Part shown: positions 19,111 through 28,034 of the stretch, one piece after another
How positions within the stretch are numbered: position 1 is the stretch's first letter
How the letters are laid out: each line of letters begins with the position of its first letter
Source of the DNA: Telluribacter humicola
Lineage (GTDB): Bacteria; Bacteroidota; Bacteroidia; Cytophagales; Spirosomataceae
Assembly (NCBI RefSeq): GCF_017355935.1
Contig: NZ_JAFIQT010000001.1
Location: 1,364,001-1,428,000 of the forward strand
Direction: 5' to 3'
DNA length: 64,000 nucleotides
Translations under genes and position numbers: made by a program
The notes under the pieces: model-generated
What the model saw: only the letters and a program-made list of their open reading frames with translations
What the model was told of the DNA's origin: nothing
Databases searched by the model: none

Positions 19111-19151
19111 TAAAAATGCCCCTGCCGAAAAAACATCGGCAGGGGCATTTT
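19111..19151. terminator. Strong hairpin terminator downstream of the cytochrome-bearing dehydrogenase
   Basis: A 17-base perfect stem (AAAAATGCCCCTGCCGA and its complement) with a 7-base loop, and A/T runs on both sides, just after the minus-strand stop at 19175. Confidence 0.92.
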
Positions 19152-19174
19152 TATATGAATTGTAAAACCTGGAC

Positions 19175-22100
19175 TTATTTCCGTTTCAGACTAGCCAGGT
19201 ACTCTACCAGTCCGGTCAGCTCTTCGGTACTCATGGCTTCGTGGAGGCCCGGAGGCATCATCGACTCATCCAGTTGCTTGATGGACTTCACGTTCGACAT
19301 CTTGTACTCCTGGGTAGTACCACCCGGGAACTTCATGATCAGGTCGGTTTCGGTTTTGCTGGAAATGATACCCGCTACGGTTGAGCCGTCTTTGAACTTC
19401 ACCTCGTAGCCTTCGTAGCCAAAGCTGATACCTGCACTGGGGTAGTACACGGCCATGTACTGTCCTTCCTTGGGCAATTTGCTACCAATTTCGGACAGCT
19501 TAGGACCAAAGTCGGCTCCTTCACCATTGACCTGGTGGCAGGTCGAGCAGTACATCTGGAATACCTGCTTGCCTTTAGCAGCGTCACCTTTCACCGCGAT
19601 CAGTTGATTGACCGGCGGGTGTTTCTGACCGGCAGTAGTAGTACCATTCAAATAACTAGCCGCTTCGGTTCGGATGGCCTTGCGCCAGGCACCGCTTACT
19701 CCCTGTACCGCTGCGGCTTTCAGTTCACCGTCAAACTTACCTTCTTTAAGATAAGCCAGTACCTGATCCTCACCGTTCATACTGCCACCCAGTGAGCGGG
19801 TTGCTTCACGACGAACACTCATCGGATACTTGTTATCAAGAGCTACGCTACTCAGTATGTCCAGGGACTCCTTACTGCCCACACCACGGATGGAGGCGAG
19901 TGCAGCGGCTGCTTTATCAGATTCCTTGCCTTTCACTGTGGTCCATATGAGCGGGGTACCGCCCTGCTTCAGGAGCAGACGACCGGCTTCGCGACCAACA
20001 CCATCATAAGGCTTGGCCACAGCCAGTTGCAACAGGCGGTTATTTTCAGATGGTAGTTCATAGCGCGCTACCAGCTCCATATACTCAGGGGTGCCATACG
20101 AAGCATCCAGTAGTTTCTTGAGAGCTGCCATTGCTTCCGGCGACTGCTTCACAAAAGCCGGATCAAGGTGGCGTAGTACCAGCTGGTTGATCTCGTTCTG
20201 ATTGGCGGCACTACCTTTCATAATAGTTAGCAGCGCCATGGATTTCTCTTTACCACCGGGGTTGAAGTCAAAGGCCCGGAAGTACCGCAGACGCTGTTTC
20301 AAATCTACCTTAGGATCACCGGCCAACGAAGCCAGCAGAGGTACAGACTCTTTGGTACGAGCCCGCCACACGATATCCTTACCGGCATCGGTAGCGATCG
20401 GGTTGGCTCCGGCTTTGGCCAGCCAGGTTTTAAAGAAGCGGTCCCACTGGCCTTCGGCGCCAAGTCCTAAGGCTTCGAGGTACCAGCGGTCTTTGCCGTC
20501 GTACTGCTGAGCCAGGGTAGCCCATAGTTCGGGCGCCTGAGCGGAGGTATTACCACGTAGCGCCAGCGCCGCCTCACGACGTACCTGCGGATCTTCATCC
20601 TTAGCCAGCATAACAATGGTACCCGTAGGGTCTACATTCTGCTGACGAACCGCCCGCAGGGCCGTAATACGAATATCAGGATTAGCGTCTTTGAGAGCAG
20701 TGCTGAAGTACTTCTGACCTACACCTTCCAGTTTGCTAAGGGCCCACAGGGCACGGGCACGCATACGTGGATTAGCCGAAGTATTGTTGAATAGCTTGGC
20801 AAGTTCAGCTTCCGCCTGCGCTCCCTGCTTCATCAGCGCATTCCAGGCCTGGTAGCGGACAGACAGGTTGGGATTTTGCAGGGCCTCTACGGCACCGGTG
20901 GCGGTGGATAGGTCTACCTTCGGTATACGATAAGGAGTATTGGGAGGTGCTACACGGTACACGCGGCCGCGGTTGAGGTCACCGGCCTGGTGCCCACCTA
21001 CACCCGGATCGTACCAGTCGGATACGAATAGGGAGCCATCGGGGGCTACGCATACATCCGACGGACGGAACCACTGATCACGGGTACCTTCCAGTACATT
21101 GACGATGGTAGCGGTAAAGCCGGCACCGGCTTTCTTCACCGGATAAGAGCGTACCACATTCGGGCCCGCATCAGTATGTATCATCTGGTTGTGGTATACC
21201 TCGGGCAGCAGGCGTCCTTCGTATACAATCATACCCGTGGGTGAGCCCGCGCCGGTCTGCAGCAGGTTAGGTACTACACCCGGGTCGTTGAGGTGCCAGT
21301 GGCGCAGGGGTATTTCCTCCTCCATGTTGGTACGGTTGGCACGCCAGCCGGCTCCGGTCATTTCGTCGGTGTAGCCGTAGTTACCGCCTTCCATCACGTA
21401 GTTAATACGTACACCTTTGTTACCGTCGTCGTCGTTGTCTGACTGCCACATGGTACCGTAGCTGTCCACGGCTACTTCATAGTTGTTACGGAAGTTGTGG
21501 CCGAGCAACTCTATGTTGCGGAAGTCAGCATCACTCCGGAATACCATCCCCTGCTTGTACTTTTTGAAGTCAATAGGCTTGCCCGTTTTGTCCATTACCG
21601 GTTTGCCTTGGCCATCCAGAAGTTGACCGCCTTCGTTTCCAAAGTTGAAGTAAAACTTCCCGTCGGGTCCGATCGTGAAGGCATGCATACCGTGGTCGTG
21701 CTGCTCACCCTTTATCCCCTGGAATATAACTTCTTTCTTATCAGCCTTGTCGTCACCATCGGTATCCGTAAAGAGCCACACGTAGGGGCTCTGTGATACT
21801 ATGGCGCGGTTGCCCATCACCCAGATCCCCAGCGGGGCATTCAGCTCCGGCCCCTGGTAGAATACCTTGGACTTATCAGATTTGCCATCTCCGTCCGTAT
21901 CTTCCAGGATCAGGATGCGGTCTCCCTCCTGGTGGGTGCCATTGCCCGTAATGGCCGGACGGTAGTTATAGGCTTCGCATACCCACACGCGGCCCCGGTG
22001 GTCCACATCTATGTTGGTGGGGTTAGTCAGCGTAGGTTCTGAAGCAAACAAGGTAGCTTCCAGGCCTTTGGCTACGGTAAGACCCGCAATCGCGTACTTA

Positions 22101-22255
22101 GGCGAACGTTTCTGTTCCTCAGTCAGATTAGCATACAGCGTATCCAATTGAGATCCCGATACAGTACTCGGATTGGTATTCTGGTAGGCTGCAATGAACA
22201 GACCTACGGATAGAATGCCTCCGGCGGTAAGTAGAGTGGATTTTTTGGGATTCAT
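19175..22255 (-). CDS. PVC-type membrane-bound dehydrogenase with HEAT repeats and C-terminal cytochrome c
   Basis: 1026 residues: an N-terminal membrane anchor or signal (about 8-25), a beta-propeller dehydrogenase domain (about 55-470; GLEATLFASEPTL, DHRGRVWVCEAYNYRP, DTDGDGKSDK and DTDGDDKADKKE loops, WFRPSDVCVAPDGSL), HEAT-like repeats (about 470-870), then a cytochrome c domain (about 890-1026) with CSTCH as heme c attachment site and a Met axial-ligand candidate in the SMMPPGL segment. The architecture matches periplasmic sugar/alcohol dehydrogenases that pass electrons to the respiratory chain. It lies in the sugar-acid island beside a truncated-form paralogue. The direct substrate is not known. 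Confidence 0.92.
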   Translation of the reverse strand: MNPKKSTLLTAGGILSVGLFIAAYQNTNPSTVSGSQLDTLYANLTEEQKRSPKYAIAGLTVAKGLEATLFASEPTLTNPTNIDVDHRGRVWVCEAYNYRPAITGNGTHQEGDRILILEDTDGDGKSDKSKVFYQGPELNAPLGIWVMGNRAIVSQSPYVWLFTDTDGDDKADKKEVIFQGIKGEQHDHGMHAFTIGPDGKFYFNFGNEGGQLLDGQGKPVMDKTGKPIDFKKYKQGMVFRSDADFRNIELLGHNFRNNYEVAVDSYGTMWQSDNDDDGNKGVRINYVMEGGNYGYTDEMTGAGWRANRTNMEEEIPLRHWHLNDPGVVPNLLQTGAGSPTGMIVYEGRLLPEVYHNQMIHTDAGPNVVRSYPVKKAGAGFTATIVNVLEGTRDQWFRPSDVCVAPDGSLFVSDWYDPGVGGHQAGDLNRGRVYRVAPPNTPYRIPKVDLSTATGAVEALQNPNLSVRYQAWNALMKQGAQAEAELAKLFNNTSANPRMRARALWALSKLEGVGQKYFSTALKDANPDIRITALRAVRQQNVDPTGTIVMLAKDEDPQVRREAALALRGNTSAQAPELWATLAQQYDGKDRWYLEALGLGAEGQWDRFFKTWLAKAGANPIATDAGKDIVWRARTKESVPLLASLAGDPKVDLKQRLRYFRAFDFNPGGKEKSMALLTIMKGSAANQNEINQLVLRHLDPAFVKQSPEAMAALKKLLDASYGTPEYMELVARYELPSENNRLLQLAVAKPYDGVGREAGRLLLKQGGTPLIWTTVKGKESDKAAAALASIRGVGSKESLDILSSVALDNKYPMSVRREATRSLGGSMNGEDQVLAYLKEGKFDGELKAAAVQGVSGAWRKAIRTEAASYLNGTTTAGQKHPPVNQLIAVKGDAAKGKQVFQMYCSTCHQVNGEGADFGPKLSEIGSKLPKEGQYMAVYYPSAGISFGYEGYEVKFKDGSTVAGIISSKTETDLIMKFPGGTTQEYKMSNVKSIKQLDESMMPPGLHEAMSTEELTGLVEYLASLKRK

Positions 22256-22416
22256 GGTTTATTGTAAATACTTTGTAAAAGTTCTTGCACTAATATCAGA
22301 TTAAAAGCATGAGAATAGAGGTTTTCTTACCCTTTATACTAAAATAAATTTCAAGCTTATCCCCAGATTGTACCACTTATCGTGGTACCTAGACTCATAC
22401 CACTAACCTACAACCA

Positions 22417-23178
22417 ATGCTAAACTGGAATCTGAAAGGTAAAAAAGCCCTCGTAACCGGAGGAACAAAAGGAATTGGAGAAGCCTGTGCCCGTATGCTG
22501 GCCGAAGCGGGAGCCGAAGTGATGGTCATTGCCCGCAATACCGAAGATATTGAAAAACTAAGCCGGGAGGCTGCTGCGAAAGATCAATCCATCATTGGGA
22601 AAGCTTTTGATATGCTCAAGCCTGAAAGTATTCCCGCTATCATAGAACACGTCAAAGAGACCTGGGGTACGCTGGATATCCTGATCAATAACGCTGGCAT
22701 GAATATCCGTAAGCCTACTATCGAGTACTCGCAGGAAGAGTATGAGATGATCATGCAGGTGAATATGACGTCTGTATTTAAGCTGAGTCAGGCGGCCTAT
22801 CCGTTGCTGAAAGCCAGTCAGGGCAATATTGTCAATATATCATCCGTATCGGGCCTTACCCACATCAGTAGCGGCTCTATCTACGGTATGACCAAAGGGG
22901 CCGTAACGCAGCTAACCCGTAACCTGGCGGTAGAGTGGGCTACCGATGGCATCCGGGTTAATGCGGTAGCTCCCTGGTACATCGAAACGCCGCTGGCTGC
23001 TCCGGTGCTTAATGATCCGGCGCGTATGGAGAAAATCCTGGCCCGCACTCCCATGAAGCGCATTGGGCAACCCGAAGAGGTAGCGGCCGCGGTGGTGTTC
23101 TTCTGTCTGCCCGCTGCCAGCTACATCACCGGTCAGTGCATGACCATTGACGGAGGCTTCTTTGTGTACGGATTCTAA
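22417..23178 (+). CDS. Short-chain dehydrogenase/reductase (SDR), classical type
   Basis: 253 residues. The NAD(P) motif TGGTKGIG (about residues 12-19), the NNAG motif (LINNAGMN), the catalytic Ser in ISSVSGLT and the YGMTK (YxxxK) active site are all present, and the end ([14 protein letters not shown]) is typical of classical SDRs. Tropinone-reductase-like and 2-keto-gluconate or KDG-oxidoreductase-like members look similar. No signal peptide, so it is cytoplasmic. It diverges from the cytochrome-bearing dehydrogenase gene across a 161-base gap. A role in reducing a keto product of the island is plausible but unproven. Confidence 0.93.
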   Translation: MLNWNLKGKKALVTGGTKGIGEACARMLAEAGAEVMVIARNTEDIEKLSREAAAKDQSIIGKAFDMLKPESIPAIIEHVKETWGTLDILINNAGMNIRKPTIEYSQEEYEMIMQVNMTSVFKLSQAAYPLLKASQGNIVNISSVSGLTHISSGSIYGMTKGAVTQLTRNLAVEWATDGIRVNAVAPWYIETPLAAPVLNDPARMEKILARTPMKRIGQPEEVAAAVVFFCLPAASYITGQCMTIDGGFFVYGF

Positions 23179-23394
23179 GAGAATTCTGATTGAGTGAATT
23201 TTGAATGAGTGACTACCATAGTGGGGGATATCATTTGCTATGTTAATGTAGGATGTATACTCAATGTATGGTTGAATTTATATCGGAGTGATACCTGGCA
23301 TCTGTACTAGTTAAAAGGAGGTACCTATTGCTTTGGAAGTCTTACTGCCTTACCTTTAAAATATCTGTTTTCCTAAACCACAAATAGAACTGAT

Positions 23395-23988
23395 ATGAAA
23401 ACTACGTTATCACTCAGCCTGTTGCTGCTGACGGGCCTTGCTGCGAAGGCTCAGCTTTCTGCTCCTACGGCGGACATTCAGATCAAAACGGCCGTACTGG
23501 CGGCTCCCAGCGAAAAGCGTGACGGGGCCATGGTATATGGCTATGGTCAGGATGGGAAGTTTACGGTACTTCGTAAAGGGTCTAATGATATGGTATGCCT
23601 GGCCGATGATCCGAAACAGAAGGGCATCAACGTGTCGTGCTACCATAAGGACCTGGAACCCTTTATGGCGCGGGGCCGGGAGCTGAAAGAGGCCGGAAAA
23701 TCATCCAAAGAATCGTTTGATACGCGGGAGGCGGAGGCTAAGTCAGGTAAGCTGAAGATGCCCAAGCAGCCCACCTCACTATATGTCTATTCCGGAACGG
23801 ATGAAAACTACGATGCTACTACAGGCGATGTAAAGGATGGCTTCCTGCGTTACGTGGTATACATACCTTACGCTACGGCCGAAAGCACCGGATTGCCTCT
23901 CAAACCCGACGCCCCCGGTATGCCCTGGATCATGGACCCGGGTACGCACCGGGCACATATCATGATTACCCCGCCTAAGCCGCAATAG
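23395..23988 (+). CDS. Secreted protein of unknown function
   Basis: 197 residues starting with a Sec signal peptide (about 1-19, cleaved near AAKAQ). I do not recognise the family. Visible traits: an FTVLRKGSNDMVCLADDP strand pair, a second Cys in NVSCYHKDLE (a disulfide with the first is possible), a charged central helix (about 85-125, rich in Lys and Glu) and a conserved-looking C-terminus 'WIMDPGTHRAHIMI'. The two Cys and His suggest a small structured periplasmic protein. It stands alone between the SDR and a terminator. Confidence 0.7.
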   Translation: MKTTLSLSLLLLTGLAAKAQLSAPTADIQIKTAVLAAPSEKRDGAMVYGYGQDGKFTVLRKGSNDMVCLADDPKQKGINVSCYHKDLEPFMARGRELKEAGKSSKESFDTREAEAKSGKLKMPKQPTSLYVYSGTDENYDATTGDVKDGFLRYVVYIPYATAESTGLPLKPDAPGMPWIMDPGTHRAHIMITPPKPQ

Positions 23989-23997
23989 CTTTTTCAG

Positions 23998-24020
23998 AGG
24001 CCACGATCCAATCGTGGCCT
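23998..24020. terminator. Bidirectional hairpin terminator
   Basis: AGGCCACGAT / ATCGTGGCCT with a 3-base loop followed by a T run, between the converging unknown secreted protein and the ABM monooxygenase gene. Confidence 0.9.
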
Positions 24021-24023
24021 TTT

Positions 24024-24320
24024 TTATTCTACCTTCTCCACCGAAACTACCGAAAACGCCTGCGGCTTATCGGCGAAGAGGGCTTTGGTCCGGCTCCACG
24101 TATCCTTGAATAGGTCTGAGTCGCGGTAGCTGTTCAGGGCTTCCTCCGATTCCCAGTGGCTGTGCGTGACAAATACGTAGGGCTGATGCAGGTCCTGCCA
24201 TAGTTCAAGGTACTGGCAACCGGGGCGGGCGCGAATCTTGTGCTTGGAGTTTTCAAAAATGAGTCGGAACTCTTCTGTCTTATCAGGCTGGAACGTCATG
24301 CGTACTATTCTTATCAGCAT
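24024..24320 (-). CDS. Antibiotic-biosynthesis-monooxygenase (ABM) domain protein
   Basis: 98 residues forming one dimeric alpha/beta-barrel ABM domain: MLIRIVRMTF at the start, the F..IFENSKHKIRARPGCQYLELWQD core and the THSHWESEEALNSYRDS segment with the family's HWES. Related small proteins (YgiN-type quinol monooxygenases, heme-degrading or signalling ABMs) act on quinols or polyketide-like aromatics without cofactor. No signal peptide. It diverges from the hydrolase gene at 24398. The specific reaction is unknown. Confidence 0.88.
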   Translation of the reverse strand: MLIRIVRMTFQPDKTEEFRLIFENSKHKIRARPGCQYLELWQDLHQPYVFVTHSHWESEEALNSYRDSDLFKDTWSRTKALFADKPQAFSVVSVEKVE

Positions 24321-24397
24321 ATTGTAGCTACTTTACAAGTTAACTGCGGGTAAAACTAAGCAGCAGACGTCTTATTTTTATAAAATAATATCTGTCA

Positions 24398-25321
24398 ATG
24401 AAAACAACCTTACGTACGCTGCTGACGGCTGGACTGTCGGTACTGGCACTTACTGCTATGGCACAACAAGAAGTAGTCTCTCTCTGGCCTGAGGGGAAAG
24501 TCCCTAATGCAATTCCAAATTCAATAGAGGAGAAAACCGCCACCAGTGGGGGGATTATGCGGATCAGTGGCGTGACGGTACCTACTATGACTGCCTATAT
24601 TCCGGCCAAAGAAAAAGCGACCAGCGCGGCTGTTATGATTTGTCCGGGCGGCGGGTATTCTATTCTGGCGGCGGAGCACGAGGGCAGTGACCTGGCCGAG
24701 TGGTTCAAGGAGCGGGGGATCGCGGCTTTTGTGCTGAAGTATCGCCTGCCTAACGCTAAAGCCATGACTAACCAGCACGAAGTACCCCTTATAGATGCCA
24801 TGCAGGGCATGAAGCTGATCCGTCAGAACGCGGGAAAGTGGAACATTGATGTCAATAAAGTAGGCGTTATGGGCTTTTCGGCGGGAGGTCACCTGGCGGC
24901 TACGCTTTCTACGCACTTTAATAAAGGAGCGGGTGCTTCCGAAGCGGCCAAGCCTAATTTTTCTATACTTCTGTATCCGGTAATTTCGTTCCAGCCTTCT
25001 ATTTCACACGGCGGCTCGCGCGATAACCTGCTGGGAGCAGCCAAGTCCGATGAATTGATCCGGTATTATTCTAATGAGTTGCAGGTCGATGCCAGTACCC
25101 CTCAGGCCTTTCTGGTACATGCCGAGGATGATAAAGGAGTACCCGTGGAGAATAGTATTGAGTACTACCTGGCTCTGAAAAAAAATAATATCCCCGTAGA
25201 GATGCACCTGTACCCAACCGGAGGTCATGGCTTTTCGATGCGGACCGAGGGCAAGGGCTCGGTAGCTAACTGGCCCCAGGCCATGGAAGGCTGGCTGCAG
25301 GCAATGGGCTGGATGAAATAG
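24398..25321 (+). CDS. Exported alpha/beta hydrolase, carbohydrate-esterase-like
   Basis: 307 residues with a Sec signal (1-22, ending LTAMAQ). The catalytic triad is visible: Ser in GFSAGG, Asp in HAEDDKGVP and His in GGHGFSM; the oxyanion loop is CPGGGYSILA (HGGG-type variant). This set is typical of the BD-FAE/axeA-like acetyl-xylan or feruloyl esterases of Bacteroidota polysaccharide degraders. It would remove acyl groups from sugars in the periplasm. No GH gene is adjacent, but it lies between the sugar island and the M23/PagL operon. The substrate is inferred. Confidence 0.88.
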   Translation: MKTTLRTLLTAGLSVLALTAMAQQEVVSLWPEGKVPNAIPNSIEEKTATSGGIMRISGVTVPTMTAYIPAKEKATSAAVMICPGGGYSILAAEHEGSDLAEWFKERGIAAFVLKYRLPNAKAMTNQHEVPLIDAMQGMKLIRQNAGKWNIDVNKVGVMGFSAGGHLAATLSTHFNKGAGASEAAKPNFSILLYPVISFQPSISHGGSRDNLLGAAKSDELIRYYSNELQVDASTPQAFLVHAEDDKGVPVENSIEYYLALKKNNIPVEMHLYPTGGHGFSMRTEGKGSVANWPQAMEGWLQAMGWMK

Positions 25322-25419
25322 TCAGAGGAAGAAGGGCGGCCGCCGCGCGGTAATAAAGGAGGAAGGGAGGAAAGCAGTACAGATATAACTCCTTAGACTA
25401 GTGTGTGCTTAGCAAAAAG

Positions 25420-25452
25420 GTGGCGGGTACCTGAAAGTCAGGTACCCGCCAC
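25420..25452. terminator. Bidirectional hairpin terminator
   Basis: A 15-base perfect stem GTGGCGGGTACCTGA and its complement with a 3-base AAG loop, flanked by A and T runs, between the converging hydrolase and the small secreted protein gene. Confidence 0.9.
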
Positions 25453-25470
25453 TTTGGCTTTATTTTAGTG

Positions 25471-25902
25471 CTAGTTTACAGCTACCAGTGTACGGGCCGG
25501 CATTTCGTAAAGAGCCAAGGTAGCCAGACGAATATCTTTTACGATTTCGTTAGTACCATTCGTTACTACCACGGTATAGTTTCCATCCTTAATTTCAGAA
25601 AAGTCGAGTTTGCGGCCATACTTCTGTTGTCTTTTACTAAGTACATCTTCAAACAATACCTTCCCCTTCTGATCCAGTAGTCTTACGATTACCCGCTCTC
25701 CTAGTTTCTTTTCGACCATTACGTTCATTTTAAGTGAATTGATCACCCGGTACATTCCTACCTGAAAGGAGGCTTTCTTAGCAGCGTCCTGTGGTGTATC
25801 TACTTCTGTTTGTGTCAGTGGTGCTGTACCGTTGGCTGATACCGCTCCGCTCATCAGCACGCCACACAAGGCGATCATCAGGGATTTTGTTACAATTCTC
25901 AT
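25471..25902 (-). CDS. Small secreted beta-sandwich protein, DUF3244-like
   Basis: 143 residues, with a Sec signal (about 1-23, ending AVSANG). The mature part is a predicted beta-sandwich: MNVMVEKKLGERVIVRLLDQKG, VLFEDVLSKRQQKYGRKLDFSEIKDGNYTVVVTNG. The 'LDFSEIKDGNYTVVV' pattern resembles the DUF3244 / type IX C-terminal-domain-like fold, where such a strand set is found at the end of surface proteins. Here it is a freestanding small protein. Function is unknown; one-domain forms of this kind are common in Cytophagales. Confidence 0.75.
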   Translation of the reverse strand: MRIVTKSLMIALCGVLMSGAVSANGTAPLTQTEVDTPQDAAKKASFQVGMYRVINSLKMNVMVEKKLGERVIVRLLDQKGKVLFEDVLSKRQQKYGRKLDFSEIKDGNYTVVVTNGTNEIVKDIRLATLALYEMPARTLVAVN

Positions 25903-26061
25903 GGCACTTGAAGGTTTTGGGATGGGAAATATGTTTTGGAATACATCTCAAAGAAGCCTCCTGCACCTGCTGCGTGACATGGATTAAGGTGAACGGTAAA
26001 AAAAAAGGATGAACGGATTCAGGGCTCCGATTATCCCCTTTTACTTAGTGTCGCTTACTTT

Positions 26062-27033
26062 CTATTGTGACCACTCGGTAGGAGTACGGTCCCAACGGTG
26101 ATTTTTTAGCTCATTAGCCAGGGCATCCGACAGACGCTTACCGTCGCTGGTAGCAATGTTGGCTTCTACGTGGTTCAGCTTGCGCATACCGGGTATGGTG
26201 GTATGTACATCCGGGTTGTTCAGGATAAAGCGCAACGCCATTTCGGGCATGGTCATACCCTCAGGAATAATAGGTTTCAACGCTTCGGCATGGTCTACGC
26301 TGCTGTTGAGGTTTTCGGGTACAAAGTAGGTAGAGCGCCAGTCGTCGGCCGGGAAGGTAGTTTCTTTGGTGAGCGTACCGGTGAGGGTACCTTCATCAAA
26401 GGGTACCCGGGCAATAACGCCAATATCCATCTGGCGGCAGAGCGGGAACAGGTTGTCTTCCGGAGCCTGGTCAAATATATTATAGATTACTTGTACAGCA
26501 TCGATCAAGCCGGTCTTGATGGTGTTGAGCGAGTTGTCCGGTTCCCAGCGGTTCACGCTGATGCCCCAGCGCTGTACCTTGCCTTCCTGCGTGAGCTTTT
26601 GTACCATCTCCTTCCATTCATCACGATCAGCCCAGTGGTCTTCCCACACGTGGAACTGTAGCAGGCCAATGCTATCGGTTCCCAGGTTCCTTAGGCTTAT
26701 CTCGGTATATTCCCGGATATAGTCGGCCGGAAAAACTTCGTCCAGTGAGAATTCAGATTGCGAAGGCCAGGTGCGGTTCTTGGGAGGGATCTTGGTGGCG
26801 GCGTAGATACGCTTGTCCGGGTAGCGACGGATCAGATCGCCCAGTATCCGCTCGGATAAGCCTTCACCGTAGCCCCAGGCGGTATCAAAAAAGTTACAGC
26901 CCAGTTCTACTGCTTTATTCAGGGAGTTCTCTACTTCTTCAAGGTCAGAGCCTGTCCAACCGGCCAGTCCCCACATGCCGTAGCCTATTTCGCTGACTTG
27001 CCAGCCACTACGACCAAATCGACGGTATTCCAT
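26062..27033 (-). CDS. Aldo/keto reductase family protein
   Basis: 323 residues, cytoplasmic. The (beta/alpha)8 barrel keeps the AKR tetrad: Asp and Tyr in FFDTAWGYGEG, Lys in AATKIPPKN and His in LLQFHVWED. NADPH-binding features appear near the end (RKLNHVEANIATSDGKRLS). Bacterial members of this YajO/Gas1-like group reduce sugar or small ketone/aldehyde substrates. It is a single gene facing the small secreted protein, with divergent spacing of about 200 bases to the M23 peptidase gene. Confidence 0.92.
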   Translation of the reverse strand: MEYRRFGRSGWQVSEIGYGMWGLAGWTGSDLEEVENSLNKAVELGCNFFDTAWGYGEGLSERILGDLIRRYPDKRIYAATKIPPKNRTWPSQSEFSLDEVFPADYIREYTEISLRNLGTDSIGLLQFHVWEDHWADRDEWKEMVQKLTQEGKVQRWGISVNRWEPDNSLNTIKTGLIDAVQVIYNIFDQAPEDNLFPLCRQMDIGVIARVPFDEGTLTGTLTKETTFPADDWRSTYFVPENLNSSVDHAEALKPIIPEGMTMPEMALRFILNNPDVHTTIPGMRKLNHVEANIATSDGKRLSDALANELKNHRWDRTPTEWSQ

Positions 27034-27248
27034 AGTTAGTAAGGTTGTATGATATAAGAATTTAGATTGCGAAGATGATTTTTTTTATAATCAATATAAA
27101 ACATCCATCGTATAAAAGGTTGTTAGAAATTTTAAATCGATTCATCAGTTCTGCTAAGTATAAAGTGGATAATTTAGTGGCAAAAGTTGAATGAACAGAC
27201 ACAATGTGTACGAGTAAGATGAGGAGTCGAATGGTGAGAGGTAGTAAG

Positions 27249-28016
27249 ATGTGGGAGAAGTTGATTAAGCAGGTAGCAGGAATAGTAGTACTAAGTACTC
27301 AGGTGTGGCAGTCGGCATCGGCTCAGAGTACTGCGCCATCAGAGAAATTACTTATGCACTGTCAGCAGTTCCAGCAGGTGTATGACGGGATCAGCCAGCA
27401 GGTGATTACTCCCGATTCGGCCACTCGAGCCTTCCAGCAAGCGATGCTGGGCCTGCGCGAAACAGTAGGCAAGGACTCGTGCCAAACTGGTACTGCCGGT
27501 ACCTATGTGTATCCGCTGCGGGGGCAACTGCCCCGGTACTCTATCGGATCAAGAGGACGCGGCTACCGGGCTACTGGCTTTGACCTGTTTGACTCAGATG
27601 TACGTGGAAGTCACCCGGCGCAGGACCTGTTTATCCGGGATGGTGATCAGGATGAGCTTGATGACAGACTGGGGCAACCTATAGATGTATTAGCTTTTAC
27701 GAGTGGTGTGGTGGTAGCCATGGAAACAGGCTGGGGGCCTAACAGCAAAATGCGGGGCGGAAACTATATATGGATCTATGATCCGTGTCTGGATGGGCTG
27801 TTTTATTACGCCCATAATAAATGTGTGACCGTAGTACCCGGCCAATGGGTAAGGGCCGGTGAGAAAATAGGCGAAGTAGGTCGTACGGGCTATAACGCCT
27901 TCAAAGAGCGCTCACCTACACACCTGCACCTGATGTTCCTGCGTATCACGCCCGAAGGATTGCCCAAACCCGAAAATACATATACCTGGCTGTCGGGGGC
28001 AGAAGTAGTACATTAA
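27249..28016 (+). CDS. M23-family metallopeptidase, exported
   Basis: From the ATG at 27249 (255 residues) a signal-like segment (KLIKQVAGIVVLSTQVWQSASAQ) precedes the domain; upstream in-frame starts at 27204, 27219 and 27231 are possible and only lengthen the n-region. The LytM/M23 domain (about 95-235) contains the zinc motif HxxxD in GSHPAQD and HLHL near the end, plus a TSGVVVAMETGWGPN strand and a second His in YYAHN. These enzymes cut peptidoglycan cross-links or are inactive regulators; the metal ligands here are intact. It is followed 18 bases later by the PagL-like gene, so the pair is one operon for envelope maintenance. Confidence 0.88.
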   Translation: MWEKLIKQVAGIVVLSTQVWQSASAQSTAPSEKLLMHCQQFQQVYDGISQQVITPDSATRAFQQAMLGLRETVGKDSCQTGTAGTYVYPLRGQLPRYSIGSRGRGYRATGFDLFDSDVRGSHPAQDLFIRDGDQDELDDRLGQPIDVLAFTSGVVVAMETGWGPNSKMRGGNYIWIYDPCLDGLFYYAHNKCVTVVPGQWVRAGEKIGEVGRTGYNAFKERSPTHLHLMFLRITPEGLPKPENTYTWLSGAEVVH

Positions 28017-28034
28017 CAAACTGAGCTACTTATC

